DNA from: JBEKYH01 sp049511115
Lineage (GTDB): Bacteria; Planctomycetota; Phycisphaerae; Tepidisphaerales; Tepidisphaeraceae
Direction: 5' to 3'
NCBI GenBank assembly: GCA_049511115.1
Contig: JBEKYH010000169.1
Location: forward strand, 1-9,440
Length of the DNA: 9,440 nucleotides
Shown in pieces: positions 1 through 5,812 of the stretch (position 1 is its first letter; each line of letters opens with the position of its first letter). The notes below the pieces were generated by a model. That model was not told where the DNA came from. It worked only from the letters and a program-made list of their open reading frames with translations, and did not search any database. A program made the position numbers and the translations under genes.

Positions 1-684
1 CGACAGCGCGCTCACCCGGCAACTGACCACCTCCACGGCCTTGGGATGGGACTGCATCAATTCCGTCAGGATCGCCCGCGCCTTGTCGATATCGGCCTGA
101 TATCCGATGGTCACGGCAACAACGCACTGCGCGCGCTGCGACTTCACGGAAATATTGACGCTGGTCTGGCTGGCCATCACGCTGTTGGGAATCACAATCC
201 GCCGGTCGTCATCGGTCTTCAGCGTGGTGTATCCCAGGCTCAGGCTCTCCACGACGCCCGATTCCAATCCTGAAGGCGCGCTGACTTGCAGCCGCTCCCC
301 CAGGCAAAAGGGCCGGTAAAGGAGCAGGGCAACCCCTGAGATCAGGTTTCCCAATGTGCTCTGCGCCGCGATGCCCACGACAACCGAGACCACCCCCACG
401 CTGGTCAGCCACACGCCGCCCAACTGGCGCAAAACCGGTATCTCGTAGACAAAGGAAAGAAGCGCCAGGACATAAATCCCCAGGCGGGCCAGTTGCGCCA
501 GGAACTTGACCACCGTCGGGTCCGCCCGCGGCGCAGGCCCCTCCAGCGCCCGATGCACCGCCAGCCGAACCGTCCGCCCCGCCAGCCACGCGATCGCCCC
601 AATCACCACCGCATGGCTCGCCGCCCCCGGCAGCGTGGACGGGTCGGAAAGATCGCGCAGGGCAAATGCTACCTCGCTCGCCAT
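1..684 (-). CDS. MscS-family mechanosensitive ion channel (partial, C-terminus outside window)
   Basis: The frame is open from an ATG at 684 to the left edge: 228 residues without a stop. It encodes an inner-membrane small-conductance mechanosensitive channel, which releases solutes on hypo-osmotic shock. Hydrophobic segments lie at about residues 22-43, 66-85 and 91-123. The third has the MscS pore-helix pattern: Gly/Ala-rich, then GIAAQSTLGNLISG at 104-117, then a YRPF-x-x-GE turn at 123-130 leading into the beta domain. The segment with TLKTDDDRRIVIPNS (154-168) matches the conserved T-x-x-x-x-D-x-R-x-x-x-IPN signature of the MscS middle domain. E. coli MscS has 286 residues, so perhaps 50-100 residues are missing. 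No good Shine-Dalgarno precedes the ATG and the frame stays open a little further upstream, so the start is uncertain. The family is clear; the paralogue is not. Confidence 0.93.
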   Translation of the reverse strand, partial: MASEVAFALRDLSDPSTLPGAASHAVVIGAIAWLAGRTVRLAVHRALEGPAPRADPTVVKFLAQLARLGIYVLALLSFVYEIPVLRQLGGVWLTSVGVVSVVVGIAAQSTLGNLISGVALLLYRPFCLGERLQVSAPSGLESGVVESLSLGYTTLKTDDDRRIVIPNSVMASQTSVNISVKSQRAQCVVAVTIGYQADIDKARAILTELMQSHPKAVEVVSCRVSALS

Positions 685-750
685 AGGCCGGGATTGTAAC
701 GGCAGCTCAGGAAGTTTCAGCGTCCGCGTCCGCCCATGACGCGAAGCCGT

Positions 751-774
751 GTAGTGTGGGTGTACTCGCCCACC
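751..774 (+). repeat. REP-like palindromic element, copy A
   Basis: A 24-nt element starts GTAGTGTGGG and ends CGCCCACC. The GTGGG and CCCAC arms can pair over an 8-nt loop. It matches 19 of 24 positions of copy B (833-856), which lies in the opposite orientation. The GTAGGGTGGGC...GCCCACC core resembles short extragenic palindromes that I recall from many bacterial genomes. Calling it a dispersed family here is inference, since only these two copies are visible. Confidence 0.55.
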
Positions 775-832
775 GTCGTTGTGACCAATGTCGTTCGACG
801 GGATCGTAAACTCGCCCGCGGCTAAAACAATC

Positions 833-856
833 GGTGGGCGTATAGGCCCACCCTAC
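833..856 (-). repeat. REP-like palindromic element, copy B (inverted relative to copy A)
   Basis: On the minus strand this 24-nt element reads GTAGGGTGGG, CCTATAC, GCCCACC. It has a perfect 7-bp stem (plus-strand 833-839 GGTGGGC with 846-852 GCCCACC) around a 6-nt loop. Together with copy A, 58 nt away in inverted orientation, it forms an arrangement like a REP doublet (BIME or REPIN). It lies between the divergent MscS and AraC-type genes, so the transcribed region could fold into a long hairpin. No RAYT transposase is in the window. Confidence 0.6.
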
Positions 857-961
857 GAAACTTGCCGGGCCAGTCTGCGAACGCCGCCGCTCGAACTTGC
901 GATGCATTGCATGAGTGGCGCATGGAAATCGTTGGATGAAGGCTCATAATGTGCCCAAGCA

Positions 962-1807
962 ATGCCCACCTCACCCTTCAGCGATCACGCCGTCTCCCTT
1001 CCCGCGCCGCTGCTGCGCCCTTTTATCGCGAATTACGCCGGCTACTTCGCCGATGGCGTTGCGCCGGGAATGCATGCCGGCCTGCCGTCGCGCCATGCTC
1101 ACATCTTCATAAGCCTTGACCAGCCCATTGAAATAGTTCGCATGCCTCGCCCCTCGGCTCGCGCGGGGGCATTCGCGTCTTTCGTTACCGGTCTTCAGGA
1201 CGCGCCCGCCCTCGTTCGCAATGCGAGCACCTTGCACCACCTGCACGTATTGCTCACGCCATTTGGCGTGCGCGCCCTCCTGGGCGCTTCGCCGGCTGAC
1301 CTCGCCTCTTGCGTATTCGATCTTTCCGATTTCTGGGGAGGATCCGCCGGCGGTCTCATTGACCGCCTCATATCCGCCGACACATGGCCCAATCGTTTTG
1401 CTATTCTCGACGAAGTTTTCGGCCGGGCTCTTCGTCCCTTCGCCGCGCCAAACGAGATTCTCTGGGCCTGGTCGCGGCTTGGACAAGCCCGCGGATCGGT
1501 TTCCATTCAGGACCTCGCCGACGACATCGGCTGGAGCCGTCGCCATTTCAGCGAGCGCTTCCGCCGCGAAATCGGCATCACTCCCAAAACCGCGGCCCGC
1601 ATCTTTCGATTCGAGCATTCCTGCTCGCTCATCAAGAAGAACCGGCCAAGCCTCGCCCAGGTCGCTTTCGATTGCGGCTATCACGATCAGGCTCACATGA
1701 CCCGCGAATGGAATTCGCTCGCCGGCTGCACACCAAAAAGCTGGATCGCCGGCCAGCTCCCATTTGTACAAGACTACGAGTTGGCCGGATGTAATGATGT
1801 TCCCTGA
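962..1807 (+). CDS. AraC/XylS-family transcriptional regulator
   Basis: This is a 281-residue cytoplasmic DNA-binding regulator. The C-terminal domain (about 170-265) carries two helix-turn-helix units. The first is around 181-201, with SIQDLADDIGWSRRHFSERF. The second is around 230-252, with the family pattern LAQVAFDCGYHDQAHMTREW followed by LAG-x-TP-x-x-W at 253-261. Residues 1-165 form the ligand or oligomerisation part. Its style (LLRPFIANYAGY near 17-28, HHLHVLLTPFGVRALLG at 92-108) is that of the AraC subgroup with a DUF6597-like N-terminal domain. A TAA stop lies in frame at 947-949, so the ATG at 962 is the first possible ATG; only a weak ribosome site precedes it. The VOC gene begins 11 bases after its stop, so it probably controls that gene and itself. 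The inducer is unknown. Confidence 0.93.
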   Translation: MPTSPFSDHAVSLPAPLLRPFIANYAGYFADGVAPGMHAGLPSRHAHIFISLDQPIEIVRMPRPSARAGAFASFVTGLQDAPALVRNASTLHHLHVLLTPFGVRALLGASPADLASCVFDLSDFWGGSAGGLIDRLISADTWPNRFAILDEVFGRALRPFAAPNEILWAWSRLGQARGSVSIQDLADDIGWSRRHFSERFRREIGITPKTAARIFRFEHSCSLIKKNRPSLAQVAFDCGYHDQAHMTREWNSLAGCTPKSWIAGQLPFVQDYELAGCNDVP

Positions 1808-1818
1808 AGGAGCGCATC

Positions 1819-2229
1819 ATGAAACTAACCCCCCATCTTTCTTTCAACGGCCAGTGCCGGGAAGCACTCGATTTTTACCAGCATTGCTTCGGCGCAAAAA
1901 TCGACTTTATGCTGACCTTTGGCGATTCCCCCGCGTCCGACAAAGTGCCGCCGGAATGGCGCGAAAAGATTGTCCACGCCACGCTCGCCATCGGTGAAAG
2001 CACTCTAAACGCCGACGACGCTCCACCGGGGCGATATCAGCCGCCAAAGGGATTCCAACTGACCATCGACGTCCAGGACATTGCCGAAGCCGAGCGGATT
2101 TTCCGCGAGCTTTCAGAACGCGGCACGGTGCTGATGCCGTTTCAGAAAACCTTCTGGTCCCCCGGTTTCGGCGTGGTGACGGATCGTTTTGGCATAATCT
2201 GGGAAATAAACACACAGCAAGCGCCGTAG
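1819..2229 (+). CDS. PhnB/glyoxalase-like VOC superfamily protein
   Basis: This is a 136-residue protein of the vicinal oxygen chelate fold, in the PhnB/YjdN-like 3-demethylubiquinone-9 methyltransferase-like group. Visible family marks are the opening PHLSFNGQCREALDFYQHCFGA (residues 5-26), H53 in the KIVHATLAIGES strand, the ADDAPPGRYQPPKGF stretch (65-79), and the closing V-x-MPFQKTFWSPGFGVVTDRFGIIWEIN (104-131). The length is normal and both beta-alpha-beta-beta-beta halves appear complete. GAAGGAG at 1806-1812 sits 6 bases before the ATG and overlaps the AraC stop, which supports co-transcription and perhaps translational coupling. VOC proteins of this type are often sequestering or metal-dependent proteins with uncertain substrates. 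Despite the name, PhnB members are not shown to act in phosphonate breakdown, so no reaction is assigned. Confidence 0.93.
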   Translation: MKLTPHLSFNGQCREALDFYQHCFGAKIDFMLTFGDSPASDKVPPEWREKIVHATLAIGESTLNADDAPPGRYQPPKGFQLTIDVQDIAEAERIFRELSERGTVLMPFQKTFWSPGFGVVTDRFGIIWEINTQQAP

Positions 2230-2270
2230 TGAAAGCCGCCCTGCATGGCAGACGCCTGTCGCCCCGAATT

Positions 2271-2960
2271 TCACCTTGCAATCCCCGGCCGCGTCATCGT
2301 AAACACCACCAACATCGGCCATCCGACATACTTTGCGGCTCTTGGATACCTTGCTGCAAAGTCCGCGTCCGGGGCCAACTCCTCGATGTTCGCCAGGTGC
2401 AATCCCGCAGTCACCGCCGCCATGACCAATGCCCCAAGCGTGTGCGCGATGCTGCCCGGCTGAACCAGCTCGCCGGAAACCGGGTCGGTGAATCGAGCCT
2501 GCGAGCCTCTCAGGAACATGGCTGGGTGCATGGCCGACACCACTGCCCTGCCGCCCGGCTTTAGAACGCGGGCAACCTCCCCGAAGAAGCTTCTCACGTC
2601 CCGCAGATGTTCCAGAACCAGTCCGCTTACCACGACATCGAAGGAGCCGTCGCTAATCGGCAGCGGCAGGTGCAGGTCATGCACGATGAAACGGACCGAT
2701 TCCATCCCCGGCTTTTTGCGCGCCTCCGCCAACATGCCCTGCGAGAAGTCCACTGCCGTTACGGATGCGCCGGCCTCCGCCAGCCAGATGGTATGCCGCC
2801 CCGTGCCGCAACCCAGGTCAAGCACCGACAGTCCTCCGACGCCCCCAACCGCCGCCCGCACGACCGCGGCCTCCAGTGCCTGAAGCGGGTTGGCATCGTG
2901 GTCGTAAACCGCTGCCCATCGGTCATAGCCGCCACGTACCGATGCAACTGAGTCTGCCAC
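2271..2960 (-). CDS. class I SAM-dependent methyltransferase
   Basis: This 229-residue soluble enzyme (Methyltransf_11/UbiE-like) transfers a methyl group from S-adenosylmethionine. Motif I is VLDLGCGTG at 46-54, which binds SAM. The acidic residue at the end of strand 2 is D71 (VTAVDFS). The motif II/III region is HDLHLPLPISDGSFDVVVSG at about 94-113, followed by LEHLRD, and the RVLKPGG turn lies at 131-137. The N-terminal YDRWAAVYD (12-20) is typical of small-molecule methyltransferases of this group. The start is GTG at 2960, well supported by GGAGG at 2967-2971 on the minus strand, 6 bases upstream. The substrate cannot be read from the sequence. The gene converges on the VOC gene with 41 bases between their stops and diverges from the ankyrin gene. 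Confidence 0.93.
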   Translation of the reverse strand: MADSVASVRGGYDRWAAVYDHDANPLQALEAAVVRAAVGGVGGLSVLDLGCGTGRHTIWLAEAGASVTAVDFSQGMLAEARKKPGMESVRFIVHDLHLPLPISDGSFDVVVSGLVLEHLRDVRSFFGEVARVLKPGGRAVVSAMHPAMFLRGSQARFTDPVSGELVQPGSIAHTLGALVMAAVTAGLHLANIEELAPDADFAARYPRAAKYVGWPMLVVFTMTRPGIAR

Positions 2961-3004
2961 GCTGAACCTCCAATCCAGATAACCAGCCCACGCCGCCTCA
3001 GACG

Positions 3005-3033
3005 AGTATCCAAAGGCGAGGACGTAGATTCAA
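3005..3033 (-). promoter_or_regulatory. candidate sigma-70 promoter for the methyltransferase gene
   Basis: On the minus strand, TTGAAT (3028-3033) and GATACT (3005-3010) are separated by exactly 17 bases. Each matches the consensus at 4 of 6 positions. Transcription would start near 2998, giving a leader of about 38 bases that contains the GGAGG site. This rests on pattern only. Confidence 0.35.
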
Positions 3034-3085
3034 ACTGCGGGTCGCATTCACCTCGCCTGCTTGCCGGGCAATTCTGATGTCCTTC

Positions 3086-3113
3086 TTGAATCTTCTCCTC
3101 CCTCGCGTAAAGT
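3086..3113 (+). promoter_or_regulatory. candidate sigma-70 promoter for the ankyrin gene
   Basis: TTGAAT (3086-3091) and TAAAGT (3108-3113) are 16 bases apart, each with 4 of 6 consensus matches. Transcription from about 3120 would give a leader of about 120 bases that ends in the hairpin at 3216-3240. This is a weak call based on pattern only. Confidence 0.27.
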
Positions 3114-3215
3114 ACCTTCAGCGTTCAGGCCGCATCCGGTCCGCGGAAAGGGTAGAAGCCCACCTGCCGTCGGAAAATTTTGCGAACCTTCTTTCAGCCC
3201 GACCTGCGGACAACG

Positions 3216-3240
3216 GGCGACTTAACGAAAGGAGGTCGCC
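3216..3240 (+). promoter_or_regulatory. hairpin enclosing the Shine-Dalgarno of the ankyrin gene
   Basis: GGCGAC (3216-3221) and GTCGCC (3235-3240) form a perfect 6-bp stem around a 13-base loop. The loop holds most of the strong AAAGGAGGT site (3228-3236), and the ATG follows the stem directly at 3241. A competing 5-bp stem, GGTCG (3234-3238) with CGACC (3245-3249), would put the start codon in its loop. The pairings are seen in the sequence; a regulatory role is inference. Confidence 0.4.
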
Positions 3241-4452
3241 ATGTCGACCCAGCTTCCCCCACAGCTTCCACCCCGTCCCAACCTGCGCCATCTCAAGGAT
3301 CAGGCCCGCGATTTGCATAAGTCCGGCCAGGCAAAATCCCTCGCCGACGCCCAGTTCCAGATCGCCCGCCACTACGGCTTTCCAAGCTGGCCCGAGCTCA
3401 AGGCTCATGTTGATTCACTCGCCGAATCCCTCGAAGAGATCGACCAGCTCCGCGAGGCCATCGACACCAACAATCTCGACCGCGTTAAGACAATGATGAC
3501 GCGCAATCCCACATTGCACACCGCGCCCATCGGCCCTCATCGCGGCCAAAAGGCCCTCACCTGGGCCGCCGAATGTCGAACTCCCAATGAGGCGCCCAGC
3601 CCCGCTCGCCTTGCCATCGCCAAATGGATGATCGAAAACGGCTCCGACGTTCATCAAGATGGCGACGCCCCGCTCGCTCGCGCGGCCTTCAGGGATCATC
3701 GCATCCCCATGATGGAATTGCTGGTCGCCCATGGCGCGGATGTGAACGCCCCTGGAACCAAGCATTCCCCCGCCATCATTTCTCCGTGCGATACGCTCGC
3801 GCCGGCCTCATTGAAATGGCTTCTCGATCACGGTGCGAATCCGAATACCCGAAAATACACCGCGCTCGATTACCTGATCGGCGCCTATTCCCGTTCAACG
3901 CGGCTCAGCGACTGCATCGAAATTCTTCTCAGCGCCGGCGGCACAACCCGCCACGACAATCCCCTGCTCCTGGCCATCCTCCGCGGCCGGCTCGATCTTC
4001 TTTCCGAGCAACTAAACGCCGACCCCGCCGCGATCCACAAGCGGTTCCCCGAATTCGACTTCGGCGGCGGCACCGGCACGCGCCGCCTCACCCTCAAAGG
4101 CACAACCCTCCTCCACGTCGCCGCCGATTACGGCAATGTAGAAGCCGCGACGCTCCTCCTCCAGCGCGGCGCCGATGTGAACGCCCGCGCCACCATCGAC
4201 AACGCCGGCATCGGCGGACAATCGCCGATTTTCCATGCCGTTACTCAATTCGACGATTGGGGCCTGTCCGTAGCCCGACTGCTCATCCAACACCGCGCCG
4301 ATCTGTCGCTCCGCGCGAAATTACCCGGTCACTACGAGCGGCTGGATGAAGTGGTTGAATGCACGCCGCTCGGCTACGCCCTCCGGTTTCCCGTCGGCCC
4401 AACGCTAAGTAAGACCGTGCTGATGCTCAAGGAACACGGCGCGCCGGAGTGA
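3241..4452 (+). CDS. ankyrin-repeat protein with N-terminal HLKDQA / YGFPSW domain
   Basis: This 403-residue protein appears soluble; no signal peptide or membrane segment is seen. Residues 13-58 (PNLRHLKDQARDL..., then LADAQFQIARHYGFPSWPELKAHV) form a helical motif recurrent at the N-terminus of bacterial ankyrin proteins. Ankyrin-like units follow, some degenerate: about 66-95, 142-171 (LLVAHGADVNAPG), 188-204 (WLLDHGANPNTR), 239-262, 287-316 (TTLLHVAADYGNVEAA, then LLLQRGADVNAR), 327-358 and the last from about 375. They form a protein-binding scaffold; no catalytic domain is visible and the partner is unknown. The start is secure: ATG 3241 has a strong Shine-Dalgarno 5 bases upstream. It diverges from the methyltransferase gene, and its stop codon touches that of the convergent acetyltransferase gene. 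Confidence 0.92.
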   Translation: MSTQLPPQLPPRPNLRHLKDQARDLHKSGQAKSLADAQFQIARHYGFPSWPELKAHVDSLAESLEEIDQLREAIDTNNLDRVKTMMTRNPTLHTAPIGPHRGQKALTWAAECRTPNEAPSPARLAIAKWMIENGSDVHQDGDAPLARAAFRDHRIPMMELLVAHGADVNAPGTKHSPAIISPCDTLAPASLKWLLDHGANPNTRKYTALDYLIGAYSRSTRLSDCIEILLSAGGTTRHDNPLLLAILRGRLDLLSEQLNADPAAIHKRFPEFDFGGGTGTRRLTLKGTTLLHVAADYGNVEAATLLLQRGADVNARATIDNAGIGGQSPIFHAVTQFDDWGLSVARLLIQHRADLSLRAKLPGHYERLDEVVECTPLGYALRFPVGPTLSKTVLMLKEHGAPE

Positions 4453-5001
4453 TCAACTGCGGAGTAGTAACTCATAATAAACCAGCGGAGCCTTCCGATA
4501 CGTCACGCGCCCCCTCTCCGCATACCCGCAGCGCTTATAAAACCCGCCCGCCCCCGCGGGGGCGTCATACGCATCGAGACGAATCGCATCCGCGCCCATA
4601 GTCAGGGCAGCCCGTTCAGCCTCGCCGAGACATTTCTTCCCGATCCCCTGTCGCTGTCTTGCCGGCGCCACCGCCATGCCCAAAAGATAAACCGGCTTGC
4701 GACATTTCGTGAAGTACTTCGTATCAATCGCCCACGGCTTCTTACTCGCCAGCCGCAACGTGGCCACGATCTTCCCGCCTTCCTGGAGAACGATGACCAC
4801 GGAATGGCGCAGCGCAAACAAAACCCCCTTCTCGCTCGTATCCGATGACCATGGCCCGATGCCGTGGATGTCAGTCAAATGCTGCGCCACCGCCGTATGC
4901 AGCGCCGCGAGTTCTGGGGCATCCTTTTCGGAGGCGGGTCGAAAGCTAAGCGTTTTCCGTGGCAATTCCGCCCCTAGCTTGGGTACTTGATTCGATAGCA
5001 C
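4453..5001 (-). CDS. GNAT-family N-acetyltransferase
   Basis: This cytoplasmic 182-residue acyl-CoA-dependent acetyltransferase has a substrate that cannot be deduced. Motif A is clear: the VYLLGMAVAP strand (104-113) followed by the pyrophosphate loop RQRQGIGKK (115-123, the R/Q-x-x-G-x-G/A pattern). Motif B follows, with AIRLDAYDAPAGAGGFYKRCGY at about 139-160. The GTG at 5001 overlaps the end of the upstream DUF4272-like gene by 56 bases. An in-frame TTG at 4965 (residue 13) would shorten the overlap to 20 bases and place the start just ahead of the usual first strand, LSFRPA, so the first 12 residues are uncertain. It is probably co-transcribed with the DUF4272-like gene. No space for a terminator separates its stop from that of the ankyrin gene. 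Confidence 0.9.
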   Translation of the reverse strand: MLSNQVPKLGAELPRKTLSFRPASEKDAPELAALHTAVAQHLTDIHGIGPWSSDTSEKGVLFALRHSVVIVLQEGGKIVATLRLASKKPWAIDTKYFTKCRKPVYLLGMAVAPARQRQGIGKKCLGEAERAALTMGADAIRLDAYDAPAGAGGFYKRCGYAERGRVTYRKAPLVYYELLLRS

Positions 5002-5716
5002 GGCTCACCCAGCTTCTGCGATCGCTCAAGAACCATAGCGCGGAATGATGGCGAACGAAATACGCGCCTGCCATGTTTGCTCGGTCCTTGGGGGTCATAC
5101 GACCTATCGCATCGGCCGCCCGCTTAACCCCGTCTTCTGCCACGGAAAGGCCAACCTCATGCAGCTTTCGGACGTGCACCCGCCTGATGATATCGCTCGC
5201 GGGCGAGTCAACGCGGGCCTCCTGGAGCAGCGATCGGATCAATACGAATTGACGGCAAGTGTCCTCGATCTCTTTTTGGTCTCGAAGCGTCGCTGATTCG
5301 ATGATCTCATGGGCCTGCGGCTTCAGTATGCCCAGCAATGTTGGCAAATTGGACGGATTTGCAGGGACCGCTTCCTCCAATTCTTCTCGAAGATTCAACG
5401 CCCAGCAGAAGAAGGCCGCGCCCTCGCCGGCCCACTTTGCGTCGATCTTTTGGCTGTCACTCAATTTCCCGTAGGACGTCGCCAGCAGGTCGCGCTCGAT
5501 TGGATCGACTTCGTCGTCGCACCCTGTGACGCTTAGCCATGGAAGGAGCCGCCCCGAAATTTCGACAACACGGGGATGAGCAGTAAGCTCTAGCGACGAA
5601 CGAAACGAAATCGTGGCGAGAATTACTGCGCGCCTTGCAATCTGACGTGGATCGCGTCCGCTGCCCATGTAATGGATGCTATCAGGAACGCGACGTGACG
5701 GCAGCGGTCCTGACAT
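4946..5716 (-). CDS. DUF4272-like protein, function unknown
   Basis: This is about 256 residues from the ATG at 5716; a TTG at 5725 would add three residues, and an internal ATG at 5668 would remove 16 more. No start has a good Shine-Dalgarno. From the ATG, a conserved block runs over residues 25-115. It contains ARRAVILATISFRSSLE, then RLLPWLSVTGCDDEVDPIERDLL, then an aromatic helix with KWAGEGAAFFCWALNLREELE. This arrangement (RR-x-x-x-L, W-L-x-x-x-G, P-x-E-x-x-L, W-x-x-E-x-x-x-x-x-x-WAL) fits my memory of DUF4272, a helical domain of unknown role. The C-terminal half ends with YFVRHHSALWFLSDR, also in keeping with that family. No signal peptide or membrane segment is seen. It precedes and overlaps the GNAT gene. 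Its codons look less biased to G or C in third position than those of its neighbours (by eye only). Confidence 0.75.
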   Translation of the reverse strand: MSGPLPSRRVPDSIHYMGSGRDPRQIARRAVILATISFRSSLELTAHPRVVEISGRLLPWLSVTGCDDEVDPIERDLLATSYGKLSDSQKIDAKWAGEGAAFFCWALNLREELEEAVPANPSNLPTLLGILKPQAHEIIESATLRDQKEIEDTCRQFVLIRSLLQEARVDSPASDIIRRVHVRKLHEVGLSVAEDGVKRAADAIGRMTPKDRANMAGAYFVRHHSALWFLSDRRSWVSRAIESSTQARGGIATENA

Positions 5717-5812
5717 GCCGTTCAAGATCGGCCGCTTGCGAGTTCAGATCCTGCTGCTGAGTTGCCGCAATTCCCCAGTCAAATCGCGACCTCAAGATTA
5801 GGCTTCCCGCCC

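Noticed and set aside
46..589. Several short frames on both strands within the MscS region
   Set aside because: The true MscS frame is open to the left edge and has clear pore-helix and beta-domain motifs; the others are out of frame with it.
707..907. 66-codon minus-strand frame across the intergenic palindromes
   Set aside because: Its product is simply the translation of the REP-like elements (VGWAYTPT and WASTPT stretches); no ribosome site or family support.
971..1771. Open frame of 266 codons on the minus strand opposite the AraC-type gene
   Set aside because: The plus strand carries both helix-turn-helix motifs. The antisense product shows no domain and results from codon bias.
4549..4564. 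Perfect 16-bp GC palindrome inside the GNAT gene
   Set aside because: It falls on Gly/Ala/Pro codons of the motif B loop and consists only of G and C; coding constraint and composition explain it.
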